From: Streptomyces sp. NBC_00440
GTDB lineage: Bacteria; Actinomycetota; Actinomycetes; Streptomycetales; Streptomycetaceae
Direction: 5' to 3'
Assembly: GCF_036014215.1 (NCBI RefSeq)
Contig: NZ_CP107921.1
Location: forward strand, 744,001-808,000
Length of the DNA: 64,000 nucleotides
Positions 44,265-53,026 of this stretch are shown here, in pieces (within the stretch, counting starts at the first letter, position 1; every line of letters begins with the position of its first letter). The notes under the pieces were generated by a model. It did not search any database and was not told the DNA's origin. It worked only from the letters and a program-made list of their open reading frames with translations. Both the position numbers and the translations under genes were made by a program.

Positions 44265-45326
44265 ATGGACCTGCTGAACACGCTGGTGGACAAGGGGCTG
44301 CGGCGCGAACTGCCGACCCGTGAAGAGGCGCTCGCCGTGCTGGCGACGACCGACGACGAACTGCTGGACGTGGTGGCGGCAGCCGGAAAGGTACGCCGCA
44401 AGTGGTACGGGCGGCGGGTGAAGCTCAACTATCTCGTCAATCTCAAATCGGGCCTCTGCCCGGAGGACTGCTCGTACTGCTCGCAGCGGCTGGGCTCCAA
44501 GGCGGAGATCCTCAAGTACACCTGGCTGAAGCCGGACGAGGCGTCGAAGGCCGCTGCGGCCGGAGTGGCGGGCGGGGCGAAGCGGGTCTGTCTGGTCGCC
44601 AGCGGCCGCGGGCCGACGGACCGCGATGTCGACCGCGTCTCGGAGACGATCGAGGCGATCAAGGAGCAGAACGAGGACATCGAGGTGTGCGCCTGCCTCG
44701 GGCTGCTCAAGGACGGCCAGGCCGAACGGCTGCGGGCGGCGGGCGCGGACGCGTACAACCACAACCTCAACACGTCGGAGGCCACCTACGCCGACATCTG
44801 CACCACCCATGACTTCGCCGACCGGGTCGATACGGTCCAGCACGCCCAGGCCGCCGGTCTTTCGGCCTGCTCGGGGCTGATCGCCGGGATGGGTGAGAGC
44901 GACGCCGACCTGGTCGACGTGGTCTTCGCGCTGCGCGGCCTCGACCCCGACTCGGTGCCGGTGAACTTCCTGATCCCGATGGAGGGCACCCCGCTGGCCG
45001 GGGACTGGCATCTGACCCCGCAGCGGTGTCTGCGCATCCTGGCGATGGTGCGGTTCGTCTGCCCGGACGCCGAGGTCCGGCTGGCGGGCGGACGCGAGGT
45101 GCATCTGCGCTCCCTGCAGCCGCTCGCCCTGCACCTCGTCAACTCCATCTTCCTCGGCGACTATCTGACGAGCGAGGGCCAGGCGGGCCGGGCCGATCTG
45201 GACATGATCGCGGATGCCGGATTCGAGGTGGAGGGCGCGGACACGACGACGCTGCCCGAACACCGCGAGGGTCTGGTGTCGGTACGCCGCAGGGGCGCCG
45301 GAACGGATCTCGCACCCAATGCCTGA
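44265..45326 (+). CDS. bioB: Biotin synthase
   Basis: 353 aa radical-SAM enzyme. The 4Fe-4S CxxxCxxC is [14 protein letters not shown] (about 63-76). YNHNLNTSE and [11 protein letters not shown], and the Arg/Cys ligands of the second 2Fe-2S cluster region ([18 protein letters not shown]), are in place. It inserts sulfur into dethiobiotin. AAGGATCACTCCC precedes the ATG. The last 8 bases overlap the bioA start, so translation is coupled. Confidence 0.95.
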   Translation: MDLLNTLVDKGLRRELPTREEALAVLATTDDELLDVVAAAGKVRRKWYGRRVKLNYLVNLKSGLCPEDCSYCSQRLGSKAEILKYTWLKPDEASKAAAAGVAGGAKRVCLVASGRGPTDRDVDRVSETIEAIKEQNEDIEVCACLGLLKDGQAERLRAAGADAYNHNLNTSEATYADICTTHDFADRVDTVQHAQAAGLSACSGLIAGMGESDADLVDVVFALRGLDPDSVPVNFLIPMEGTPLAGDWHLTPQRCLRILAMVRFVCPDAEVRLAGGREVHLRSLQPLALHLVNSIFLGDYLTSEGQAGRADLDMIADAGFEVEGADTTTLPEHREGLVSVRRRGAGTDLAPNA

Positions 45327-46590
45327 CTCCGCCGCGCTGCTCGACCTCGACCGGCGCCATGTCTGGCACCCGTACGGTCCGATGCCCGGCCGGCAGGAGC
45401 CGCTGCTCGTCGAGTCGGCTTCCGGTGTCCGGCTGCGGGTCGCCGGTACGGGTGAGCTGGTGGACGGCATGTCGTCCTGGTGGTCGGCGATCCACGGCTA
45501 CAGCCACCCGGTGCTGAACGAGGCCGCGCGCGGCCAGCTGGACCGGATGAGCCATGTGATGTTCGGCGGGCTCACCCATGAGCCCGCCGTGCAACTCGCG
45601 GCGAAGCTGGTGGAGATCACCCCGGAGCCGCTCCAGCATGTGTTCCTCTCCGACTCGGGTTCGGTGTCGGTCGAGGTCGCCGTCAAGATGTGCCTGCAGT
45701 ACTGGCGTTCCGTGGGCCGCCCCGCCAAGCAGCGGCTGCTGACCTGGCGGGGCGGCTACCACGGGGACACCTGGCAGCCCATGTCGGTGTGCGACCCCGA
45801 GGGCGGCATGCACGACCTGTGGTCGGGGGTGCTGCCGCGGCAGGTCTTCGCCGACGCGCCTCCCGCGGAGTACGAGCAGGGGTACGCCGACCACCTCCAT
45901 GAGCTGATCGGCCGTCATGCGGACGAGCTGGCGGCGGTGATCGTGGAGCCGGTGGTCCAGGGCGCGGGCGGGATGCGCTTCCACTCCCCCGCGTATCTGC
46001 GGGTGCTCCGCGAGGCGTGCGACGCGCACGGTGTGCTGCTGGTCTTCGACGAGATCGCCACCGGCTTCGGCCGTACGGGCAAGCTCTTCGCGGCCGACCA
46101 CGCCGGGGTCACCCCGGATGTGATGTGCGTGGGCAAGGCGCTGACCGGGGGCTATCTGACGATGGCGGCGACTCTCTGCACCCCCCGGGTGGCCGAGGGC
46201 ATCGCCAGGGGCGAGGTGCCGGTGCTGGCGCACGGGCCGACGTTCATGGGCAATCCGCTGGCCGCAGCGGTGGCCTGCGCCTCGATCGAGCTGCTGCTCG
46301 GGCAGGACTGGGAAGGGGAGGTCAAGCGCCTGGAGACGGCTCTGCTGGAGGGGCTGTCCGGGGCGGCGGAGCTGCCGGGAGTCCGGGACGTCCGGGTGCT
46401 CGGCGCGATCGGGGTCGTCCAGCTGGACCATGAGGTGGACATGGCCGCGGCGACCCGGGCGGCCGTACGCGAGGGCGTCTGGCTGCGGCCGTTCCGCGAT
46501 CTCGTCTACACCATGCCGCCGTACGTCACCGGCGATCAGGACGTGGCACGGATCTGCCGTGCGGTGTGCGCGGTGGCGAGGGAGGCATGA
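45319..46590 (+). CDS. bioA: Adenosylmethionine-8-amino-7-oxononanoate aminotransferase
   Basis: 423 aa from the ATG at 45319, which overlaps bioB by 8 bp. Class III aminotransferase: HVWHPYGPM near residue 14, [12 protein letters not shown] (about 49), [12 protein letters not shown] (about 242) and PLP Lys in [13 protein letters not shown] (about 268-280). It uses SAM as the amino donor to make DAPA. Followed by bioD after 1 bp. Confidence 0.95.
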   Translation: MPDSAALLDLDRRHVWHPYGPMPGRQEPLLVESASGVRLRVAGTGELVDGMSSWWSAIHGYSHPVLNEAARGQLDRMSHVMFGGLTHEPAVQLAAKLVEITPEPLQHVFLSDSGSVSVEVAVKMCLQYWRSVGRPAKQRLLTWRGGYHGDTWQPMSVCDPEGGMHDLWSGVLPRQVFADAPPAEYEQGYADHLHELIGRHADELAAVIVEPVVQGAGGMRFHSPAYLRVLREACDAHGVLLVFDEIATGFGRTGKLFAADHAGVTPDVMCVGKALTGGYLTMAATLCTPRVAEGIARGEVPVLAHGPTFMGNPLAAAVACASIELLLGQDWEGEVKRLETALLEGLSGAAELPGVRDVRVLGAIGVVQLDHEVDMAAATRAAVREGVWLRPFRDLVYTMPPYVTGDQDVARICRAVCAVAREA

Positions 46591-46591
46591 C

Positions 46592-47284
46592 ATGACGATT
46601 CTCGTGGTGACGGGGACCGGCACGGAGATCGGCAAGACGGTGGTGACCGCCGCGGTGGCGGCCGCCGCGCGCGGCCGGTCCGTCGCAGTTCTGAAACCCG
46701 CGCAGACCGGGCTGCTGCCCGGCGAGCACGGCGACGCGGCCGAGGTGGCACGGCTGGCCGGAGCGGTGACCGCCGTCGAACTGGCGCGGTTCCCGGACCC
46801 GTTGGCCCCGGCGACGGCCGCCCGGCGCGCCGGGCTCGCCCCGCTGCGCCCGCAGGACGTGGCGGACGCGGCGCAGAAGCTGGCCGCCGAACACGATCTG
46901 GTGCTGGTCGAAGGCGCGGGCGGGCTGCTCGTACGGTTCGACGACGAGGGCGGCACGCTCGCGGACGCGGCCCGGCTGATGGGGGCGCCGGTGCTGGTGG
47001 TCGCCCCCGCCGGTCTCGGCACGCTCAACGCGACCGCGCTGACCGCCGAGGCCCTGCGAGCCCGGCGGCTGGAGTGCGCGGGGGTCGTGATCGGCAGCTG
47101 GCCCGCCGAACCCGGTCTGGACGCCCGGTGCAATCTGCTGGATCTCCCGGAGGTCGCCGGGGCTCCGCTGCTCGGCGTGGTGCCGGAGGGTGCGGGCGGG
47201 CTGGCCCCGGCCGACTTCCGGGACCGGGCGCGGAGCTGGCTCGCACCCCGCCTGGGCGGGACCCGGGGCACCGCGCCGGGCTGA
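46592..47284 (+). CDS. bioD: Dethiobiotin synthetase
   Basis: 230 aa. P-loop VTGTGTEIGKTVV (6-18), KPAQTG (about 35-40), EGAGGLLV (about 107-114) and the PEGAGG loop are typical of BioD. It closes the ureido ring from DAPA, CO2 and ATP. ATG one base after the bioA stop, using a GGAGG inside bioA. The operon bioBAD plus divergent bioF lacks bioC/bioH here, so pimeloyl synthesis must be encoded elsewhere. Confidence 0.94.
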   Translation: MTILVVTGTGTEIGKTVVTAAVAAAARGRSVAVLKPAQTGLLPGEHGDAAEVARLAGAVTAVELARFPDPLAPATAARRAGLAPLRPQDVADAAQKLAAEHDLVLVEGAGGLLVRFDDEGGTLADAARLMGAPVLVVAPAGLGTLNATALTAEALRARRLECAGVVIGSWPAEPGLDARCNLLDLPEVAGAPLLGVVPEGAGGLAPADFRDRARSWLAPRLGGTRGTAPG

Positions 47285-47453
47285 TACGGCCAGGTGGGCG
47301 CGGGTGTCGGCCGGACGGGCGCGGGTGTCCGCCACGCCCGCGTCATTTTCCCGCGGCTCCCGGAGTGCGCCGGGCCATCCGGGGCATGAGCGGGACGGGC
47401 AGGGCGATCACCGCCGTGCGCCCTGCCGTCCCGTCCGCCGGAGGAGACCCGCG

Positions 47454-48137
47454 ATGCCGCTGCGCAACAGCAAGATCCCGAGCGACACCGTGCACCATCC
47501 GCTGTTCGCCCGCTTCTACGCCCGGTTCAGTGTCAAGGCCGACCGCACGGCGGGGGTGGCGGCCCACCGCGCCGAACTGCTCGCGGGCCTCTCCGGCCGT
47601 GTGATCGAGATCGGCGCGGGGAACGGGCTGAATTTCGCCCACTGCCCGGCAACGGTCTCCGAGGTGGTGGCCGTCGAACCTGAGCGCACTCTGCGGCAGT
47701 TGGCGGTGCGGTCCGCGATGCGTGCCCCGGTCCCCGTGGACGTGGTGCCGGGGACGGCGGAGGCGCTGCCCGTGCGGAGCGGGACGTTCGACGCTGCGGT
47801 GGCGTCGCTGGTGCTGTGCACCGTACGCGATCTGCCAGAGGCGCTCGCCGAGATCAGGCGGGTGCTGCGGCCGGGCGGTGAACTGCGGTTCTTCGAACAC
47901 GGGCTGGGTCAGGGACACGCGATGGCCGCTACCCAGCGGGCCTTGGACCGTACGGTCTGGCCGCTGCTCTTCGGCGGCTGTCACACGGCGCGGGACACCC
48001 TGTCCGCGATCGAGGCGGCGGGTTTCGAACTAGGCACCTACCGGCGGCTGAACGTACCGGAGGGCGGCCTGCGACTGCCTTCCTCACCCTGCGTACTGGG
48101 CACGGCGCGGCGACCGGATCGCCCGATGACTCCGTGA
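47454..48137 (+). CDS. Class I SAM-dependent methyltransferase
   Basis: 227 aa from the ATG at 47454 (GGAGGAG 7 nt upstream). Motif I VIEIGAGNGLNFAHC (about 50-64), post-I VVAVEP, and RVLRPGGELRFFEHG (about 137) define a Methyltransf_11-type enzyme. The overall form resembles METTL7/UbiE-like methyltransferases acting on lipids, quinones or thiols. No partner genes suggest a substrate. Confidence 0.87.
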   Translation: MPLRNSKIPSDTVHHPLFARFYARFSVKADRTAGVAAHRAELLAGLSGRVIEIGAGNGLNFAHCPATVSEVVAVEPERTLRQLAVRSAMRAPVPVDVVPGTAEALPVRSGTFDAAVASLVLCTVRDLPEALAEIRRVLRPGGELRFFEHGLGQGHAMAATQRALDRTVWPLLFGGCHTARDTLSAIEAAGFELGTYRRLNVPEGGLRLPSSPCVLGTARRPDRPMTP

Positions 48138-48192
48138 GGATCAGTGCCGCGCGTTCGGCGTACGGCATACGGCATACGGCGCGACCGACGGC

Positions 48193-48564
48193 TCACAGGC
48201 TCCATTGGCGCAGTTCATCCGCGATGACCCGGACATCCGCCTTGTCCTGCTTCACCAGCCGCGCCAGGTCTCTGACCTGCTCCGGCGAGGTGACGACCTT
48301 CAGCCCGCAGGCGACGAGATAGCCATAGGCGACGGCCGAGGCGAACATCGCGTTGGAGTGCTCCAGCGCCGGCACGTGGAGCAGGAGTTGCAGCAGAGCG
48401 GCGGCACGCGCGTACGGATCGCTGTAGACGGGGACGCCGAAGACCTCCGCATCGTGCCGGCTGACGGCAGCCACCAGCGCACCCCAGTCGATGACGGGAG
48501 GGTCTCCGGGGGTCTTGTGCTCGGCGACCATGAGCAGCCAGGCCAGATCGATCTTGAGGTTCAA
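48193..48564 (-). CDS. Fic/Doc-like toxin component
   Basis: 123 aa from a TTG (48564-48562) that overlaps the antitoxin stop as TTGA. The fold-level pattern resembles Streptomyces proteins annotated as fic-family toxins: LLLHVPALEHSNAMFASAVA (about residues 70-89) occupies the place of the HxFx(D/E)GN(K/G)R loop, but only His-Ser-Asn is left and the Gly-Asn-Lys-Arg part is lost. Classical AMP transfer or kinase chemistry is therefore doubtful. An internal ATG (MVAEHKTP) could also serve as start. Toxicity is inferred from context only. Confidence 0.65.
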   Translation of the reverse strand: MNLKIDLAWLLMVAEHKTPGDPPVIDWGALVAAVSRHDAEVFGVPVYSDPYARAAALLQLLLHVPALEHSNAMFASAVAYGYLVACGLKVVTSPEQVRDLARLVKQDKADVRVIADELRQWSL

Positions 48565-48797
48565 CGGCTGCCCTTGCGGCGCTTGCCCTCGACGGCGGAC
48601 TCGTCCGCGAACACCGACGCGTACTGCTTCATGAAGTCGGCGGCCGCCTCCACGAAGGTGTGTCCCACCTCGCCCGCGTCCTGGTTCACCAGCTCCTCGA
48701 TGTAGCGGTTCACGCTCACTCCGCGCTGGAGAGCGCGCTGCCGCGCCGCTTCGGCGGTCGCTTCGTCCACGCGTACGTTCAGCTGAGTCTTGGCCAC
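48561..48797 (-). CDS. Ribbon-helix-helix antitoxin
   Basis: 78 aa, GTG start. The N-terminal 35 residues (MAKTQLNVRVDEATAEAARQ, then GVSVNRYIEELV) form a ribbon-helix-helix DNA-binding domain. The C-terminal half (FVEAAADFMKQYASVF) is a helical toxin-binding tail. It is upstream of and overlapping the Fic-like gene, the usual antitoxin-first order. A dyad lies 9 bp upstream of its start. Confidence 0.8.
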   Translation of the reverse strand: MAKTQLNVRVDEATAEAARQRALQRGVSVNRYIEELVNQDAGEVGHTFVEAAADFMKQYASVFADESAVEGKRRKGSR

Positions 48798-48803
48798 GGG
48801 ACC

Positions 48804-48833
48804 ACGCTAGCGCGCAGACGCTAGCACCGGCAA
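48804..48833 (-). promoter_or_regulatory. Toxin-antitoxin promoter and operator
   Basis: Dyad GCTAGCG (48806-48812) - 6 bp - CGCTAGC (48819-48825), also readable as a direct repeat ACGCTAGC spaced 14 bp. On the minus strand TTGCCG (48833-48828), an 18-bp spacer and TAGCGT (48809-48804) form a promoter whose +1 would coincide with the antitoxin GTG at 48797, predicting a leaderless transcript with the operator over the -10. Confidence 0.65.
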
Positions 48834-48944
48834 GAGCGGCTACGGGGACGGCGGCCGCCGCGAGGCGCCGGCCGGGCACCCGGTCCGGCCGGCTCGCAGC
48901 GAATCCGCTCGCCCGGCAGGCGGGCGTTCTGGTTGGCTCGCCCC

Positions 48945-49364
48945 ATGAGCGATCTTCATATCCGCTGCGCCACCCTCTCGGACATCGACGCCGTTCTGAG
49001 GTTCTGGCGCCTCGCCGCTGAAGGAACCAGCGTCAGCGACGACCACGACGGAGTGGCCCGGCTCGTCACCAGGGACCCCGAAGCCCTCCTGATCGCGGAG
49101 CGCGACGGCCTTCTCGCGGGGTCCGTGATAGCCGGCTTCGACGGTTGGCGCTGCTCCCTCTACCGCCTTGCCGTACACCCGGACTGCCGCCGGCAGGGCA
49201 TCGCCGCCGCCCTCCTGGAGGCGGCGGAACAGCGATTCGCCGCCGTGGGCGGGCGGCGGGGCGACGCCATGGTCCTGGAGGACAACGAACGGGCCCACCG
49301 CACCTGGGCGGCGGCTGGCTACCATCGCGAGGACCACTGGCGACGGTGGGTCAAGCCGCTGTAG
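48945..49364 (+). CDS. GNAT-family N-acetyltransferase
   Basis: 139 aa from the ATG at 48945 (a TTG 12 bases upstream is possible). Acetyl-CoA motif A is LYRLAVHPDCRRQGIAAALL (about 75-94). EDNERAHRTWAAAGYHRE near the C-terminus is motif B. The acceptor is unknown; small stand-alone members acetylate amines, antibiotics or protein N-termini. Confidence 0.88.
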   Translation: MSDLHIRCATLSDIDAVLRFWRLAAEGTSVSDDHDGVARLVTRDPEALLIAERDGLLAGSVIAGFDGWRCSLYRLAVHPDCRRQGIAAALLEAAEQRFAAVGGRRGDAMVLEDNERAHRTWAAAGYHREDHWRRWVKPL

Positions 49365-49612
49365 CCACGGACAGGACCGCCGGACGGTTGCGATCCGCCG
49401 GACCGGGCACCGGAGCAAGCAGGGGCGGGAGCGGCCGGCCGGACTCGGAGCGGCCGGCTCTTTGCCTTTCCTTTACGCTGGTTGTCCGCCGTACCACCGA
49501 CCGAAAGGTGTGAGCGTCCGCCCATGGGCGAGCCCCCCAGTACCCGACGTCCCAGTAGCCGACATCGCGCGTTCCTCCACTCCCTGGCCGATCATGGGAC
49601 GGAGGTGAACCG

Positions 49613-51010
49613 ATGACCGAAGTGCTTCTGCTCATCGTGGCACTGCTGCTCTCGCTGGCCTGCTCGGCCTTCGTGGCGGCGGAGTTCTCGCTCACGACCG
49701 TCGAGCGCAGCGAGCTCGAAGCGGCCGCAGAACGGGGGGAGCGCGGCGCGGCGAGCGCGCTGCGGGCGGTACGCGGCCTCACCTTCCAGCTGTCGGGCGC
49801 CCAGCTCGGTATCACCGTCACCAACCTGGTCATCGGTATGCTCGCCGAGCCCTCGATCGGGAAGCTGCTGCGCGGGCCCATCGAGTCGGTGGGCCTCCCG
49901 TCCGGTGCGGCCTCATCGGTGGGCCTGGTGATCGGTACCGCCCTCTCCACCGTCTTCCTGATGGTGGTCGGTGAGCTGGTACCGAAGAACTGGGCGATCT
50001 CCTCCCCGCTGGCCGTGGCCAAGGTGGTGGCCACCCCCCAGCGGTACTTCAGCGCCGTCTTCCGCCCGCTGATCAGCCATCTCAACAACACCGCCAACCG
50101 GCTGCTGCGCCGGCTCGGCATGGAACCGACGGAGGAGCTGGCCTCGGCCCGCTCGCCCCAGGAGCTGGTCGCGCTGGCCCGGCACTCGGCCAAGGCGGGC
50201 GCGCTGGAGGAGGACACCGCCGAGCGGTTCGTCCGCACGCTCAACCTGGCGGATCTGACCGCCGAGAACGTGATGACCCCCAGGGTCCAGGTGGTGGCGC
50301 TCGATGTGCAGGCCAGCGCGGAGGACGTCGCCAATGCCACCCGCGCCACCGGCCTGTCGCGCTTCCCGGTCTACCGGGGCAGCCTCGACCAGGTCGTCGG
50401 CGTCGCCGACATCAAGGACGTGCTGGCGCTCCCGGCGGAGCGCAGGCCGCGATTCCCCGTCTCCGAGCTGCTCCGCGAGCCCCTGCTCGTACCCGAGACG
50501 CTGACGGTGGACCGGCTGCTCGACCGGATGTACGGCAAGCGCACGATGTCCGTGGTGATCGACGAGTACGGCGGCACGGCCGGCGTCGTCACGCTGGAGG
50601 ACATCGTCGAGGAGGTCGTCGGCGAAGTGCGCGACGAGCACGACCCGCACGAGACGCCCGACCTCGCCGGCGCGGGCGAGGACGCGGACGGCCGGCCGGT
50701 CTACTCGGTGGACGGGGCCGCCAGGACCGACCAGCTGGAGTCGATCGGCATGCGGGTGGCCGAAGGCCCGTACGAGACCCTGGCGGGTCTGGTCGCCACC
50801 GAGCTGGGGCGTATCCCGGCCGAGGGCGACACCGTCGAAGTGGCCGGCTGGCGGATCGATGTGGTGGACGCGACCGGGCGGCGCGCCGCCCGGCTGCTGC
50901 TGCACGCACCGGTGGCGGCCGACGGCGACGACGACGGCACAGACGGCAGGACAGACAGCAAGAACGACGGAAAGAACGACGGCAAGAACGGCAAAGAGGG
51001 CTCGCGATGA
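49613..51010 (+). CDS. CNNM/CorC (hemolysin C-type) membrane protein 1
   Basis: 465 aa. Four-helix DUF21 membrane domain (about 1-190, with FVAAEFSLTTVERSELE and GELVPKNWAI), a CBS pair (about 205-330, ENVMTPRVQVVALD), then a CorC_HlyC domain (about 350-425). The family is linked to Mg2+/Co2+ efflux or homeostasis. A low-complexity Asp/Lys/Asn tail ends the protein. The stop overlaps the start of the next CNNM gene (ATGA). Confidence 0.9.
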   Translation: MTEVLLLIVALLLSLACSAFVAAEFSLTTVERSELEAAAERGERGAASALRAVRGLTFQLSGAQLGITVTNLVIGMLAEPSIGKLLRGPIESVGLPSGAASSVGLVIGTALSTVFLMVVGELVPKNWAISSPLAVAKVVATPQRYFSAVFRPLISHLNNTANRLLRRLGMEPTEELASARSPQELVALARHSAKAGALEEDTAERFVRTLNLADLTAENVMTPRVQVVALDVQASAEDVANATRATGLSRFPVYRGSLDQVVGVADIKDVLALPAERRPRFPVSELLREPLLVPETLTVDRLLDRMYGKRTMSVVIDEYGGTAGVVTLEDIVEEVVGEVRDEHDPHETPDLAGAGEDADGRPVYSVDGAARTDQLESIGMRVAEGPYETLAGLVATELGRIPAEGDTVEVAGWRIDVVDATGRRAARLLLHAPVAADGDDDGTDGRTDSKNDGKNDGKNGKEGSR

Positions 51011-52041
51011 CTGTGGTCCAACTGTTCATCGGGCTGCTGACGCTGGTCGTCAACGCCTTCTTCGTCGGTGGCGAGTTCGCCTTGATCTCCGTCCGCCGAA
51101 GCCAGATCGAACCGGCCGCCGAGGAGGGCGACCGGCGGGCGCGGAGTGTGCTGTGGGGGCTGGAGCATCTGGCAGCGCTGATGGCGGCGGCGCAGCTCGG
51201 CATCACGCTCTGCACGCTGGTGCTCGGTGTGGTCGCGGAGCCGGCCATCGCCCATCTGCTGGAGCCGGTCTTCCACACCGTCGGGATGCCCGGCGGACTG
51301 ATCCACCCGCTCTCCTTCGTCATCAGCCTCGTCGTGGCCACGTATCTGCACATGCTCTTCGGCGAGATGGTTCCGAAGAACATCGCCCTGGCCGGGCCGG
51401 TACGGGCGGCTCTGCTGCTCGGCCCTCCGCTGGTCGCCCTGGCGCGTGCGCTGCGTCCGGTGATCTTCGCGATCAACTCCTTCGCCAACGGACTACTGAA
51501 GCTGTTGCGGGTGGAGGCGAAGAGCGAGGTCGCGGCGACCTTCACGGACGACGAGCTGGCCCGTCTGGTGACCGACGCCTCGGCGGCCGGACTCCTCGAC
51601 GACCGGGCGAGCGAGCGGCTGCACGACGCCCTGGAGCTGGGCCGGAGGCCGGTGCGCGATGTGGTCGTACCGCTGGAGCAGGTGGTGTACGCGCGCCTCG
51701 GAACGACTCCGGAGAAGCTGGAGCAGCTGTCGGTCGAATCCGGCTTCTCACGCTTTCCCGTGGTGGACGACGACCGGCGGATTCTGGGCTATCTGCACGT
51801 CAAGGACGCGCTGGACGCACTGCCGCGCGATCTGCCGTTCACGGTCTCCGCGATGCGAGCCATCGCCCGGGTGCGTGCGGCCAGCCCGCTGGACGACGTA
51901 CTGACGGCGATGCGCCGCAGCCGTACGCATCTGGCGGCGGTGATGGGCGACGACGGCACACTCGCCGGTCTGGTGACGATGGAGGACGTGCTGCGGGAAC
52001 TGGTCGGGCGGCCGACGGCGCCGGCCGGAACCGGCGACTGA
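51007..52041 (+). CDS. CNNM/CorC-type membrane protein 2 (no CorC_HlyC domain)
   Basis: 344 aa. DUF21 membrane domain (FFVGGEFALISVRRSQIE, GEMVPKNIAL) and CBS pair (about 195-330, VRDVVVPLEQVVYARL, GFSRFPVVDD), ending shortly after the second CBS. It lacks the C-terminal CorC_HlyC domain of its upstream neighbour. The 4-bp overlap implies co-translation, so the two may assemble as a heterodimer. Confidence 0.9.
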   Translation: MTVVQLFIGLLTLVVNAFFVGGEFALISVRRSQIEPAAEEGDRRARSVLWGLEHLAALMAAAQLGITLCTLVLGVVAEPAIAHLLEPVFHTVGMPGGLIHPLSFVISLVVATYLHMLFGEMVPKNIALAGPVRAALLLGPPLVALARALRPVIFAINSFANGLLKLLRVEAKSEVAATFTDDELARLVTDASAAGLLDDRASERLHDALELGRRPVRDVVVPLEQVVYARLGTTPEKLEQLSVESGFSRFPVVDDDRRILGYLHVKDALDALPRDLPFTVSAMRAIARVRAASPLDDVLTAMRRSRTHLAAVMGDDGTLAGLVTMEDVLRELVGRPTAPAGTGD

Positions 52042-52109
52042 CCACGCGCCGCTGTCTCCCCGGAGACCCCCGGGGCGGCAGCGGCACGTCACGGTAGGAT
52101 CGCCCGGCG

Positions 52110-52961
52110 ATGAAATTGAATGCCTCCTACACCAGTCTGGTCGCGGTCGGCGACTCCTTCACCGAGGGAATGTCGGACGGCCTGCCCGACGGCTCATACC
52201 GCGGCTGGGCCGATCTGCTCGCGGCCCGCCTGGCGACACGGGCCCCCGGCTTCCGGTACGCGAATCTCGCCGTACGCGGAAAGCTGATCGGCCAGATCGC
52301 CGACGAACAGGTCGAAGCGGCGGCGGAGCTCCGGCCCGATGTGGTGACGCTGGTCGGCGGGCTCAACGACACCCTGCGCCCCAAGTGCGACATGGGGATG
52401 GTGCGCGGGCGGCTGGAGGAGGCGGCAGGACGGCTGGCTCCCGCCTGCGGACAGCTGGTACTGATGCGCAGCCCGGGCCGGAACGGACCGGTGATGGAAC
52501 GCTTCCGCCCGCGCATGGAGGAGCTGTTCACCTTCATCGACGACCTGGCCGCACGGCACGGCGCGCTGGTCGTCGACCTCTACGGCGCTCCGGTGCTCGG
52601 GGATCAGCGGCTGTGGGGCGTGGACCGGCTGCATCTGACGGCCGAGGGCCACCACCGGGTGGCCGAGGCGGTGTGGCAGACGCTGGGGCTGGCGGCCGAG
52701 GACGACTGGCGGGCGCCGCTGCCCCCGGCTGCGGCGGCCCGGTGGATTGCGCGGCGGAGCAGTGACCTCCGGTTCGCGCGCGAGCATCTGGTGCCGTGGA
52801 TCGGGCGGCGGCTGACGGGACGTTCATCGGGTGACGGGCGCAGCGGCGCCCAGTTCTGCCCCGACACCGGAAGGGCGTTCTGGATCACGCCCGCTGAGGA
52901 CGGAGCCCCCGGCCCGGTGACCGGCTGGCGGCGGCTGGAGGCCGCGCCGGACGTGTCGTAG
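52110..52961 (+). CDS. SGNH/GDSL-family hydrolase
   Basis: 283 aa. Block I LVAVGDSFTEGMSDG (Ser at about 16), block III GGLNDTLR (about 72-79) and block V DRLHLTAEGHH (about 175) give the Ser/Gly/Asn/His set. There is no signal peptide, so it acts in the cytosol. SGNH enzymes are esterases, lipases or acetyl-hydrolases. A C-terminal extension (about 210-283) has no recognisable motif. Substrate unknown. Confidence 0.9.
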   Translation: MKLNASYTSLVAVGDSFTEGMSDGLPDGSYRGWADLLAARLATRAPGFRYANLAVRGKLIGQIADEQVEAAAELRPDVVTLVGGLNDTLRPKCDMGMVRGRLEEAAGRLAPACGQLVLMRSPGRNGPVMERFRPRMEELFTFIDDLAARHGALVVDLYGAPVLGDQRLWGVDRLHLTAEGHHRVAEAVWQTLGLAAEDDWRAPLPPAAAARWIARRSSDLRFAREHLVPWIGRRLTGRSSGDGRSGAQFCPDTGRAFWITPAEDGAPGPVTGWRRLEAAPDVS

Positions 52962-53026
52962 GCGCCGTAGGGGCGGGGGTGCCGGGGTGCCGTAGGTGCG
53001 GGGGTGTCGTTGTGCCGCACGCGGGG

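Noticed and set aside
47296..47329. Direct repeat GGGCGCGGGTGTC after bioD
   Set aside because: Two copies of a low-complexity GC-rich word; not distinguishable from background.
48161..48181. Short TACGGCA tandem repeat
   Set aside because: Three 7-bp units in a 55-bp gap between convergent genes, probably slippage, with no sign of function.
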